Shown here in pieces: positions 27,255 to 34,312 of a stretch of DNA of 64,000 nucleotides. Source of the stretch: JAEUMW01 sp963734295. GTDB lineage: Bacteria; Pseudomonadota; Gammaproteobacteria; Burkholderiales; JAEUMW01. The first letter of the stretch is position 1; each line of letters opens with the position of its first letter. Made by a program: the position numbers and the translations under genes. The stretch covers positions 62,001 to 126,000 of the forward strand of contig CAVTGS010000027.1 in NCBI GenBank assembly GCA_963734295.1. Direction: 5' to 3'. The notes below the pieces were generated by a model. That model was not told the DNA's origin, made no database searches, and saw only the letters and a program-made list of their open reading frames with translations.

Positions 27255-27533
27255 CTATGCCGCGAGCTTCGAGACCTTTGGTCGTGGTTGCTGCCGGGCG
27301 TGCCAGAGGTCGTGAGCGGTCTGCATCGCCAGCCACATCTCGGCGCTCGTGCTGAGCGCCTCGGCAAGTCGCAGCGCCATGTCGGCGCTGATGCCGGCGC
27401 GGCCGTTCAGAACGCTCGAGAGGGTCTGGCGCGACACGCCGAGATGGGTCGCGGCCTCGGTCACGCTCATGCCTTCGGGCAGGTACTCGCGCAGAACCTC
27501 GCCAGGATGAGCGGGGTTGTGCATGCGTGCCAT
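27255..27533 (-). CDS. higA: HigA family antitoxin
   Basis: 92-residue XRE-type DNA-binding antitoxin: NPAHPGEVLREYLPEGMSV and the HTH TEAATHLGVSRQTLSSVLNG, then MALRLAEALSTSAEMWLAMQ. It lies 12 bases after its toxin gene, the usual toxin-first order of HigBA, and probably binds its own promoter. Confidence 0.93.
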   Translation of the reverse strand: MARMHNPAHPGEVLREYLPEGMSVTEAATHLGVSRQTLSSVLNGRAGISADMALRLAEALSTSAEMWLAMQTAHDLWHARQQPRPKVSKLAA

Positions 27534-27545
27534 CTTGCAGGTTCC

Positions 27546-27824
27546 TCAGTGATAGTCCAGGTAGTCCACCAGCTCAACGTCGTTTCCGGCAAACCGGAAA
27601 ACCAGACGCCAGCTGCCATTCACGGTCAGGGACCAGAGCCCCCTTTCCCTCCCTTTCAATTCATGCAGCCGCCACGATGGCGCACTCAAGTCTCCCGGTA
27701 CCGTGGCGTGATCAAGTGCGGTCAGCAAGAGCCTCAGTTTCGCCGCGTGCTGCGCCTGGATGCCCGTCTTCTTGCCGGTTTCGAAAAACAAGGCGAGGCC
27801 CTTGTGCCGGAAGGACGTGATCAT
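27546..27824 (-). CDS. higB: HigB family toxin (RelE superfamily mRNA interferase)
   Basis: 92-residue RelE-fold endoribonuclease: ITSFRHKGLALFFETGKKTG at the start, LHELKGRERGLWSLTV and NGSWRLVFRF in the core, ending VELVDYLDYH. All are typical of HigB toxins that cleave mRNA on the ribosome. It is neutralised by the HigA encoded immediately downstream. The pair marks the left edge of the accessory region. Confidence 0.93.
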   Translation of the reverse strand: MITSFRHKGLALFFETGKKTGIQAQHAAKLRLLLTALDHATVPGDLSAPSWRLHELKGRERGLWSLTVNGSWRLVFRFAGNDVELVDYLDYH

Positions 27825-28017
27825 GAAAGCCGAGCGTAAGGCGTAAGGCGACGCTTGTCAAAGCTCGGCACCTCGGTCGTTGCTCGTGGGCGGCGCCGCG
27901 CGCCGCGGCGGAAGCTGTTCGCGGAGGGTCAGCCATTCAGGTCAGGCTTTTCTCGCAGGTGAGGCGAGTCGTCAAACAACATCACCCTTCGGGTCAAGTA
28001 ATGAGCGTCAGGTCTTC

Positions 28018-28035
28018 GTCAGGTCTTGCGTTTTG
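28018..28035 (+). repeat. copy 1 of an 18-base repeat next to a transposase relic
   Basis: GTCAGGTCTTGCGTTTTG. The same sequence with one mismatch (C to T at position 12) occurs in inverse orientation at 32961-32978. A partial copy, GTCAGGTCTT, lies immediately before it at 28008-28017. Sequences of this kind often accompany REP-associated transposases, which agrees with the relic just downstream. Only these two full copies are visible. Confidence 0.5.
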
Positions 28036-28061
28036 TCTGACGGGGTTTCTTGTCCCTCGGC

Positions 28062-28125
28062 CGGCGCTACGTGCAGTACGTGCGGGCGCAGCGGCACCCT
28101 TTGGGAAGGTCGCTATCGGGATAGC
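28062..28125 (+). pseudogene. relic of a REP-associated tyrosine transposase
   Basis: Two short pieces in different frames recall the conserved core of REP-associated Y1 transposases: RRYVQYVRAQ (from 28062) and, one frame away, SGTLWEGRYRDSEL (from about 28090). In intact enzymes these join as Y-V-Q-Y-x-N-x-x-Y-x-R-x-G-T-L-W-E-G-R-Y. The catalytic HUH and Tyr regions are not present, so only a scar remains. The surrounding 27.83-28.24 kb holds nothing else I can identify. Confidence 0.5.
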
Positions 28126-28245
28126 GAACTCGACGCACTCTTCCCTCTGCACCCGCCTTCACGCTGAGCGACCATTCAATGTGCGCGGTAGAATCTAGGC
28201 CGTTGGCACTTTTCCTGGTCAATGTAGGAGAACATCTTCAAGGCC

Positions 28246-28431
28246 ATGCCTCTAGACGCGGCGGCCGTGCCCGCGATTAAGGCTGATATTAGAACTCGCC
28301 GCACACTGACGTTGGAAGTCGGGGGTGGTGAACCCGTGGCCAAGGTCCAGCCGATCCAAGGCGATGATTGGGCGCAGTACGCATCCTGGATTGGCAGGAG
28401 ATTTAATCCCGGGAAGCGGCGGGTGCCGTAA
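28246..28431 (+). CDS. small hypothetical protein, possibly an antitoxin-like remnant
   Basis: 61-residue frame. The segment RTLTLEVGGGEPVAKVQPI loosely resembles the end of Phd/VapB-type antitoxins (G-x-P-V-A-x-x-x-P), but the similarity is weak. Its last 20 residues (DWAQYASWIGR...) may instead be the N-terminal part of the RelE-like toxin that continues in another frame at 28364. AAGG lies four bases before the ATG. I cannot assign a function. Confidence 0.35.
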   Translation: MPLDAAAVPAIKADIRTRRTLTLEVGGGEPVAKVQPIQGDDWAQYASWIGRRFNPGKRRVP

Positions 28432-28603
28432 GATCCGTTGGACCAGGGTCGATTTGGGAAGACGGGGCGGCGTGTGGGTCATCCACTTCAACCGTCTGGC
28501 AGACGGTGAGATCTGGTTACTCGTCATCTACGCGAAGAACGTGCGGGGCAACATGCCGGCACACATCCTCAAGTCTATTCGTGAGGCAATCGACAGTGAC
28601 TAA
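28364..28603 (+). pseudogene. N-terminally broken RelE/HigB2-type toxin
   Basis: The C-terminal two thirds of a RelE-superfamily toxin are intact: GDLIPGSGGCRKIRWTR, GGVWVIHFNRLADGEIWLL and YAKNVRGNMPAHILKSIREAI. The usual N-terminal ~30 residues are not in this frame; a plausible piece (DWAQYASWIG) lies one frame away just upstream, so a frameshift near 28395 has split the gene. The cognate XRE antitoxin follows 26 bases later. Whether the break is real or a sequencing slip is open. Confidence 0.65.
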
Positions 28604-28629
28604 AGCGTACTTCCACTCGCCCCAAGACC

Positions 28630-28905
28630 ATGACCGGCAATGAGCTCGGTCAGAAGCTGCTGCAGTCGGTCCGGGAAATGAAGGCGGGCAAGGCAGCACG
28701 AGCGACGCGGATTGCCCCGAACGAAGTCGCCGCAGCGCGCCTGAAAACTGGCCTGTCGCAAGCCGAATTCGCAAAGGCGCTCCATATTTCCGCGCGCACC
28801 CTGCAGGAGTGGGAGCAGGGGAGACGCCAGCCGTCCGGCGCTGCCCAGGTGCTGATTCAGATCGCGTTCCGGCACCCCGAGGTGATTGCTGAACGATCCT
28901 CATGA
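28630..28905 (+). CDS. XRE-family antitoxin / transcriptional regulator (HigA2/NadS-like)
   Basis: 91 residues with a clear HTH: AARLKTGLSQAEFAKALHIS followed by ARTLQEWEQGRRQPSGAAQ. The N-terminal NELGQKLLQSVREMKAGKAA and the place directly after a RelE-type toxin are typical of the antitoxin of this module. The toxin is broken, so this is an orphan or half-orphan antitoxin. Its stop overlaps the next start (ATGA). Confidence 0.85.
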   Translation: MTGNELGQKLLQSVREMKAGKAARATRIAPNEVAAARLKTGLSQAEFAKALHISARTLQEWEQGRRQPSGAAQVLIQIAFRHPEVIAERSS

Positions 28906-29477
28906 GTAGGCGACATGATCTCTGCCGCTGTCTCGCCGCTGCCTGCCTGTCTGCCTCGCTGTTTGCCGCCGCCATCGGTTGGGCGGACCCGGGTGCGGAG
29001 GTCGTGGTGGACGTGGATTCGGCCAAGCGCCAGATGCGTGTCCTGCGCGGTGACAAGGTCCTCGCTGTGTTCAGCCCCGTTTCGGTGGGTCGTTGGGGGG
29101 TGACCGCGGAGAAGCGAGTCGGTGACGGCAAGACCCCACTCGGCCAGTATCGTGTCGCGTGGGTGAAGCCCGAGGGCCACTTCGGTCCCTTCATGGGTTT
29201 CGACTACCCCTCGCTCGCACGCGCCGAGAACGGCCTTGCCGCGGGCGAAATCAGCCACGCGGAGTTCGATGCCATTCGAACAGCGCATGCCGAAGGGCGC
29301 GTGCCGCCGCAGAACACCAAGCTCGGGGGCTACATCGGCATCCATGGTCTGGGTCGCGGGGATCCCGGAATCCACCGGGACCTCAACTGGACCAAGGGCT
29401 GCATCGCCGTGACCAACGAACAGATGAGCCAACTCGCGCGTTTGGTAGGAAAGGGCGCTCTCGTTAGAATACGCTAG
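28902..29477 (+). CDS. L,D-transpeptidase (YkuD domain), periplasmic
   Basis: 191 residues with a signal peptide (LAAACLSASLFAAAIGWA). The YkuD domain runs from VVVDVDSAKRQMRVLRGD to the end; the active site is GYIGIHGLG and, 20 residues on, WTKGCIAVTNEQM with the catalytic Cys. The family [S/T]-H-G-C reads T-K-G-C, a known variation in this subgroup. It forms 3-3 peptidoglycan cross-links or attaches proteins. Overlap of its start with the antitoxin stop is by 4 bases. It precedes the Lpp-like gene. Confidence 0.88.
   Translation: MSRRHDLCRCLAAACLSASLFAAAIGWADPGAEVVVDVDSAKRQMRVLRGDKVLAVFSPVSVGRWGVTAEKRVGDGKTPLGQYRVAWVKPEGHFGPFMGFDYPSLARAENGLAAGEISHAEFDAIRTAHAEGRVPPQNTKLGGYIGIHGLGRGDPGIHRDLNWTKGCIAVTNEQMSQLARLVGKGALVRIR
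29442..29470 (+). promoter_or_regulatory. sigma70-type promoter for the Lpp-like gene
   Basis: TTGGTA (29442-29447), a 17-base spacer and TAGAAT (29465-29470), four and five matches to the -35 and -10 consensus. It overlaps the last codons of the L,D-transpeptidase and lies about 80 bases before the Lpp-like start, so the lipoprotein can be expressed independently and strongly. Confidence 0.5.
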
Positions 29478-29552
29478 TGCGGTGCGTCATTTTCCGCGCC
29501 TCGGCGACCAAGACGTGTTGCCAAGTCCTTCATTTACGGAGATAAACGAGTC

Positions 29553-29873
29553 ATGAAAAAAATCTTTACCTCGCTGCTGCTTGTCGTGAGCCTTGCTCTG
29601 GCCGGCGGATGTGCCACCACGAAAGACCTCGAGGCCGTGCGTGCAATTGCCGACAAAGCCACCGCCGATGCTGTGGCCGCCAAGGCTGCCGCCGACAAAG
29701 CGGCTGCCGCAGCGGCGAAGGCGCAGTCCACGGCCGATGCCGCGAAGTCGTCGGCCGATTCCGCCGTGTCTTCGGCCGATGCCGCCAAGTCTGCAGCCGG
29801 GTCGGCTAATGCGTGCTGCCAGGACACGCAGACCAAGATCGACCGCATGTTCAAGAAGTCGATGTACAAGTAA
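29553..29873 (+). CDS. Lpp-like alanine-zipper outer-membrane lipoprotein
   Basis: 106 residues. A lipoprotein signal ends in the lipobox LAGGC (Cys 21). The mature part is an alanine zipper: Ala-rich heptads with Asp/Lys/Ser (DKATADAVAAKAAADKAAAA and onward), as in Lpp/OprI trimers. It ends FKKSMYK, so a Lys is the last residue, as in E. coli Lpp (YRK), where it is bonded to peptidoglycan. Two Cys sit near residue 88. It is flanked by two L,D-transpeptidases, the enzyme class that makes this bond. GGAG precedes the start. Confidence 0.85.
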   Translation: MKKIFTSLLLVVSLALAGGCATTKDLEAVRAIADKATADAVAAKAAADKAAAAAAKAQSTADAAKSSADSAVSSADAAKSAAGSANACCQDTQTKIDRMFKKSMYK

Positions 29874-29892
29874 AGCAGTCGGCACTGTTCAC

Positions 29893-29920
29893 CTGGGCGA
29901 CGCTGGCAAGGGTCGCCCAG
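29893..29920 (+). terminator. candidate terminator after the Lpp-like gene
   Basis: Perfect 9-base inverted repeat CTGGGCGAC / GTCGCCCAG with a 10-base loop, 20 bases after the lipoprotein stop. No T-run follows, so it is either a weak terminator or a 3' stabilising hairpin. It lies between convergent genes and could act for both. Confidence 0.45.
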
Positions 29921-29959
29921 TTCGCGTTCATCGCGACGAGCCCGCGGTGGAATCGGACC

Positions 29960-30946
29960 TCAGTTGCGGCTCTCGAGCAGCCTCGATCGCAGTGTCCAGG
30001 TGATCGGAACCGGCAGCCCGGATTTCTCGATGATCGCGAGCTTCACCGCGGCTTCGTCCAGCACGAGATCGGGCCGGGCCGCGAGCTTCGAGCTGATGGC
30101 GTCGAGTGTCTCGGCGATCTGGAGTGCAGACGGGCGCTCGTCCTCCTCCAGCGGCGGATGGACTTCGAGATAGAGCGCATCCGGTCCCCAGCCCAGCTTG
30201 ATGGGCTGATTCATGAGCCGCACCGGCGTACCGACCGGGGCCCGCTGGAACAGCGTCTCGATGTGCTCGGGCAATAGCCGCATGCACCCGTGCGTGACCT
30301 GCATGCCGACACCGAATTCCTTGTCGGTGCCGTGGATCAGGTATCCCGGAATTCCCAGTCGCAACGCGTAGAGCCCGAGCGGATTGTCCGGCCCGGGCGG
30401 CACCACCTTCGGCAGTATGTCGCCCTCGGCCTCGTGTTCGGCACGGATCGAGGCCGGCGGGGTCCAGGAAGGATTTTTCTGCTTCGAGGTGACCTGAGTG
30501 AGGCCGAGCGGCGTCTTCCAGTCCATGCGACCGACCGAGATCGGGAAGGTGATGACTTCGCGCGGGTGGGTTTTCTTTGCCGGCTCCGGGAAGTAGTAGA
30601 GCCTGTATTCCGGCAGATTGATAACGATGCCCTTACGCGCGGCATCCGGCAGGAGTCTGCGCCCGGGGATGATGACTTCGCTGCCGGGCGGAGGCAGCCA
30701 GCGGTCCACACCCGGATTGGCATTCAGGATCTCCTCCTGGCCGATGCCTTGTTCGCGCGCGATGTCGAGCAGCGTCTGTTCGTCGCGCACCGTAACGGAA
30801 CGGATACTGCCGACCAGGTCCAATCCCGGTTTGGGGAGCGCGTGCCGTTCTACCGGCGCGGGTTCGCCCTCGGCGGCCGGCAAGGCGCTGGCGCACAGCA
30901 TGGCGCTCAACAGGACGACTGCGCGATGGAATTGGCGAGGGTTCAT
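29960..30946 (-). CDS. L,D-transpeptidase of the ErfK/YbiS/YcfS type with LysM-like N-terminus
   Basis: 328 residues. Signal peptide (AVVLLSAMLCASALPA), then a LysM-like peptidoglycan-binding segment (TVRDEQTLLDIAREQGIGQEEIL..NPGVDRWLPPPGS), then the YkuD domain IVINLPEYRLYYFPEP. The catalytic HxxxxxxxxxxxxxxHGC is complete (GYLIHGTDKEFGVGMQ, then THGCMRLLPEHIETLF). This is the architecture of ErfK, YbiS and YcfS, which attach Braun lipoprotein to diaminopimelate in E. coli. The frame is open upstream; 30946 starts the signal peptide. Confidence 0.92.
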   Translation of the reverse strand: MNPRQFHRAVVLLSAMLCASALPAAEGEPAPVERHALPKPGLDLVGSIRSVTVRDEQTLLDIAREQGIGQEEILNANPGVDRWLPPPGSEVIIPGRRLLPDAARKGIVINLPEYRLYYFPEPAKKTHPREVITFPISVGRMDWKTPLGLTQVTSKQKNPSWTPPASIRAEHEAEGDILPKVVPPGPDNPLGLYALRLGIPGYLIHGTDKEFGVGMQVTHGCMRLLPEHIETLFQRAPVGTPVRLMNQPIKLGWGPDALYLEVHPPLEEDERPSALQIAETLDAISSKLAARPDLVLDEAAVKLAIIEKSGLPVPITWTLRSRLLESRN

Positions 30947-30975
30947 GCTGATCGTGGCCGCGAGGACAGGACGGC

Positions 30976-31801
30976 TCAGGTCTGGAGAAACGCCAGCAGG
31001 TCTTCGTTGAGCCGGTCTTTGTGCGTGTCGGTGATGCCGTGCGGCGCGCCGGGATACACGATCAGCTTGGCATTCCTGACGATCTTCGCCGTGGCGCGAC
31101 CCGCGGCATCGATCGGAACCACTTGGTCGTCGTCGCCGTGAATGACGAGCGTGGGCACGTCGAACTTTTTCAGGTCCTCCGTGAAATCCGTCTCCGAAAA
31201 TGCCTTGATGCACTCGTAGGTGTTCTTGTGGCCACCCATCATGCCCTGCAACCACCACGAGTCGATCATGCCTTGGGAAATCTTGGCGCCGGGACGGTTG
31301 AAGCCAAAGAACGGGCCGCTGGCGACATCCTTGAAGAACTGTGACCGATCGGCGAGAAAGGCTGCGCGAAAGCCGTCGAACACTTCCCGCGGCAGGCCAC
31401 CCGGGTTGGCGTCGGTCTTGAGCATCAAGGGCGGAACGGCCGAGACCAGCACGGCCTTGGCGACGCGCTTCGTACCATGACGGCCGATGTAGCGCGCGAC
31501 TTCGCCGCCACCCGTGGAGAAGCCGACCAGTACTGCCTTCTGCAAGTCCAGGTGCTCGATGAGCGCCGCCAGGTCGTCCGCGTAGGTGTCCATCTCGTTG
31601 CCATCCGAGGGCTGGCCGGAACGACCGTGGCCGCGGCGGTCGTGGGCAATGCAGCGGTAACCTTTGGACGCCAGGAAGAACATTTGCGCTTCCCAGCTAT
31701 CGGCGGTGAGGGGCCAGCCGTGGCAGAAAACGAACGGGCGATCCCGAGCCCCATTCCTTGAAATAGATTTCGGTGCCGTCTTGGGTGGTGATCGTGCTCA
31801 T
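30976..31801 (-). pseudogene. alpha/beta hydrolase (non-heme chloroperoxidase/arylesterase type), one frameshift
   Basis: The gene starts at 31801 with a strong AAGGAGG upstream: MSTITTQDGTEIYFKEWGSG. Near 31731-31738 one base is gained or lost, and the protein resumes in another frame as VFCHGWPLTADSWEAQMFFL, then CIAHDRRGHGRS, the nucleophile elbow VGFSTGGG, the acid in IHGDDDQVVP and the His in PGAPHGITDTH. All catalytic residues are therefore encoded. The family covers cofactor-free haloperoxidases and esterases. Either a sequencing slip or a recent inactivation. Confidence 0.85.
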
Positions 31802-32048
31802 GAGTCGATGCCTCCTTCTGGTCGTGCTCGCAACACACGGTTGCTTGCAGGCCTCATTTCTTGATTCGCAGTTCTCGTTGCTCCCTGATGAGCTGGATCG
31901 TGCTGACGCGCCAGCATAGTGGATGCGACAGTCGAAAGGAACTGCGCGCCGAGGTTTCACGAAAAGTCACGATAGAGTGAAGTGCACGGGCAACGTGCTC
32001 TCACCCCGCGACGGGCTGGACCTGAGCGCATCCCCGCAGCTTCGAACC
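31802..32048. other. intergenic region, nothing recognised
   Basis: Between the hydrolase start and the SDR stop. Only the ribosome-binding site of the hydrolase (near 31812) is visible; no convincing promoter, terminator or small gene. Confidence 0.4.
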
Positions 32049-32850
32049 CTACTGTTGCGGGCGACGATATCCGGTCCTGGTCATCAGCCATTGCACGAGT
32101 CCTGGAAAGACCGCGTGCTGCCAGTAGGTCAACTTCATCATGAACGGAATCACCACGAGCCGCTTGTTTCGTTCGACTCCTTCGACGATGGCCTCTGCAG
32201 CCTCCTCGGCAGTCACGTCGCGAACCAGCTTCCCCAGTCGCGGAACACGTTCGCGGCTCGCCGGGTTCCGCTCCCAGTAGGGCGTGGTCACGGTGCCACT
32301 CTCGTAGAGCGTGACGCGGATCCCGGTTCCGTGCAGATCGGCCCGAAGCGCTTCGGAGAAGCCGCGCACCGCCCACCGCGCTGCAAGGTAAGCAGTGGCG
32401 CCAGGCCACACGAAGCGTGACCCCACCGAGCTGACGAACACGAAGTGCCCACTGTTTCGAGTGAGCATCTCCGCCAGAAACGCACGCGTTACGTTGAACG
32501 CCGCGAAGTACGGGACGGCCATCATCTGTACGGCTTCGGCCGGCGTCGTCTCGTCGACGAACAGCCACCTTCCCGCGCCGGCGTTGTTGACGACGATGTC
32601 CGGCGTCGCCAGGTCTTCGGTGATTCGTCTGGCAACGGTTGCAACCATGTCGGCGTCGGTCACGATCGACCGCGTATGTCCAGGCGTGTGCGCCCGCGGA
32701 GCGGATCTCAGAGGCGACTCGATCCAGGGCCTCCTGACGCCGCGCCAGGAGCACGACGCGGCCGCCGGCTCGCGCCATTGCCTTCGCGGTCGCCGCCCCG
32801 ATTCCGCTCGAGGCCCCGGTTACGAGAACCAAGCTTCCGGCGATGATCAT
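32049..32850 (-). pseudogene. short-chain dehydrogenase/reductase, one frameshift, active-site Lys replaced by Arg
   Basis: Classical SDR of about 266 residues. VLVTGASSGIGAATAKAMA (NAD(P) motif) starts in one frame; near 32665 one extra base (GATC before GTGACC) shifts it, and it resumes as VTDADMVATVARRI, DIVVNNAGAGRW, VFVSSVGSRF and AYLAARWAVRGFSEAL. The active-site Y-x-x-x-K reads Y-L-A-A-R at 32376-32390. GGGAGAG precedes the start at 32850. The substrate is unknown. Confidence 0.85.
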
Positions 32851-32960
32851 CGCTCTCCCTCTTCATGCTATGTCGCTTGGTAGGGCGAACATGCAAAGCC
32901 TTGCGTGACTGCGCAGGGGAAGCCTGCGAAGGCGTTTTTTGCTCAGCCGTCGGCGGAGCG

Positions 32961-32978
32961 CAAAACACAAGACCTGAC
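32961..32978 (-). repeat. copy 2 (inverted) of the 18-base repeat
   Basis: CAAAACACAAGACCTGAC on the plus strand, the reverse complement of the 28018 copy with one mismatch. It is continued by CCCGTT, a context often seen with REP-type elements. The two copies bracket a 4.9-kb block that holds the RelE relic, the lipoprotein group and the two frameshifted enzymes. The 32.85-33.04 kb gap around it holds nothing else. Confidence 0.45.
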
Positions 32979-33042
32979 CCCGTTGCTGTTCGCGCAAGTG
33001 TGGACATGTAAATGGTATCGAAGCGGGTAAACAGGAGACACA

Positions 33043-33417
33043 TCATGAGCCCGTGGGCTCGCCGAAGGAAAGCTCATTGCCACTAGGATCGACGATCCTG
33101 AAGCCCCTCATCCCGTAAGGACGGTCTGCGAGCGCCACTGCCACCTTGGCGCCGGCGGCGGTGATTTGATGGCAGTACGCGTCGACGCCCGCCATCTGAA
33201 AGTACACCTTTGAAATCGAGGACGTCCCCTCGGATGACTGGGACAGATTGACTTCGATTCGATCGCGGCAGACGCTAGCCAGGCGGGCGGGCTGTCCCCA
33301 TTTCCATCCGACGTGAAACCCGAGAACGCGTTCGTAGTATTCGATCGCTTCGGCGAGATCATCGACCGAAAGAATCGGTACTGCTGCCTCTAACACCCCT
33401 GCCTTGATCTCGGACAT
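33043..33417 (-). CDS. VOC-fold (glyoxalase/bleomycin resistance-like) protein
   Basis: 124 residues with the two beta-alpha-beta-beta-beta modules of the vicinal-oxygen-chelate superfamily: AVPILSVDDLAEAIEYYERV and LGFHVGWKWG in the first, YFQMAGVDAYCHQITAAGA and RGFRIVDPSGNELSFGEP in the second. Such proteins are glyoxalases, dioxygenases or drug-binding proteins; the role here is unknown. It starts 35 bases after attC-like site 2 and on the same strand as coiA, so it may itself have been a cassette gene, but I find no attC after its stop. Confidence 0.82.
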   Translation of the reverse strand: MSEIKAGVLEAAVPILSVDDLAEAIEYYERVLGFHVGWKWGQPARLASVCRDRIEVNLSQSSEGTSSISKVYFQMAGVDAYCHQITAAGAKVAVALADRPYGMRGFRIVDPSGNELSFGEPTGS

Positions 33418-33451
33418 AGCCGTTTCTTTTCAGCAAGACCTACGGCCCGGG

Positions 33452-33537
33452 ACGTAACGTCATGCTCAGGGGCGGCAAAGAAGCAGAGCGAGGAACGAGC
33501 GCCGCTTTTTGTTGTCCCCTGGAGCTATTTGTTATGT
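33452..33537 (-). repeat. attC-like recombination site 2 (end of the coiA cassette)
   Basis: Read on the minus strand it begins ACATAAC and ends GTTACGT, complementary outer boxes with one G-T pair. Inside, GCTCCAGGGG pairs with CCCCTGAGC with one extrahelical base, and GCGGC pairs with GCCGC. Unpaired extrahelical bases and such imperfect palindromes are what integron integrases recognise in attC sites. The coiA stop codon (TAG at 33525-33527) lies inside its first box region, as is usual for cassette genes. 86 bases. Confidence 0.65.
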
Positions 33538-34217
33538 GATTTTTCATCGGCTTGTCCTTCATCAGGTAGTTCAGCAACGCTTATCTCGGTACCTTTCATG
33601 CAATCTTCAATGAATGCTTCCTTAGTAAGTGGCCCTACGGCGCCTACTTTCTTTTGGGGATCAAAGAAGATTAGTCTCCAAACTACATCCTTACCAAAAT
33701 CCAGATAAACTTTTGCCTTTGATTCACCCCAGTTATGTAGCAATCTTCCGTGGCCCCACCATCTCACTTGGTAAGCTAGCGGACTCCTCTGCAACGGCTC
33801 GCTTAGGCCCATATTGAAGTAGCTTTCGTCCAGCTCTCCTCTGGTCCCATCTACCACCCAAACCATTTGTTTGTAGAATCCCTCTCGGGATGCTCGTTCT
33901 TCTGGCTTGATTGCCGTGTGTTGGAACTCAATTACTAATCCAAAAGGATTCTTCACATCGGCAATATGTTGCTCTCCTGTAATAGCATCGACATGCGAGA
34001 CCTCTTGCCAATCTTTCGGAAACTTATTTTTCCATTCCCGATGCCATTCTGTTTCTGACTCCCACCACGGGTCACAAGGTGGATTTCCTTTGTGTGACCA
34101 ATGCCAAACTTTGACTCGCCCACACTTTGCAATCATTTCCGAGTGGCAGTGTGGACAAATACCCTTGGCTTTTGGCTGAGCCTCAACTTTTTCTCCATCT
34201 ACAAATGCGTATTTCAT
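33525..34217 (-). CDS. CoiA-like protein (competence CoiA family) in an integron cassette
   Basis: 230 residues. An N-terminal zinc-finger-like part (KGICPHCHSEMIAKCGRVKV, then WHWSH) and a central nuclease-like part (ETEWHREWKNKFP, then IADVKNPFGLVIEFQHT) match the CoiA family, whose members act in DNA uptake or processing in competent bacteria. The D-V..E-F-Q-H pattern is a likely PD-(D/E)xK-type active site. The gene is much AT-richer than its neighbours and uses different codons, which indicates transfer. AAGGAG lies upstream, directly after attC-like site 1. A ~230-residue length is shorter than Gram-positive CoiA. Confidence 0.82.
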   Translation of the reverse strand: MKYAFVDGEKVEAQPKAKGICPHCHSEMIAKCGRVKVWHWSHKGNPPCDPWWESETEWHREWKNKFPKDWQEVSHVDAITGEQHIADVKNPFGLVIEFQHTAIKPEERASREGFYKQMVWVVDGTRGELDESYFNMGLSEPLQRSPLAYQVRWWGHGRLLHNWGESKAKVYLDFGKDVVWRLIFFDPQKKVGAVGPLTKEAFIEDCMKGTEISVAELPDEGQADEKSHNK

Positions 34218-34239
34218 CCGTGCTAGCTCAACTCCTTAC

Positions 34240-34312
34240 ACATAACGTGGATGTATACGTCCCAAACGACGCAATAAATTGCGTCACCATTCTTGCGATG
34301 CGACCGTTAGGC
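34240..34312 (-). repeat. attC-like recombination site 1 (upstream of coiA)
   Basis: On the minus strand it starts GCCTAAC, which fits the RYYYAAC box, and ends GTTATGT, close to GTTRRRY; TAACG and CGTTA pair. The centre holds a perfect 8-base hairpin GACGCAAT-AA-ATTGCGTC (34268-34285). The pairing between outer boxes and centre is imperfect. Its end lies 23 bases before the coiA start, the normal spacing for a cassette gene. 73 bases. Confidence 0.55.

Noticed and set aside
29340..29430. T-K-G-C instead of S/T-H-G-C in the first L,D-transpeptidase as a sign of inactivity
   Set aside because: The catalytic Cys and upstream His are present and non-His residues at this place are common in YkuD proteins of this type (x-G-C-I-A-V/L-T).
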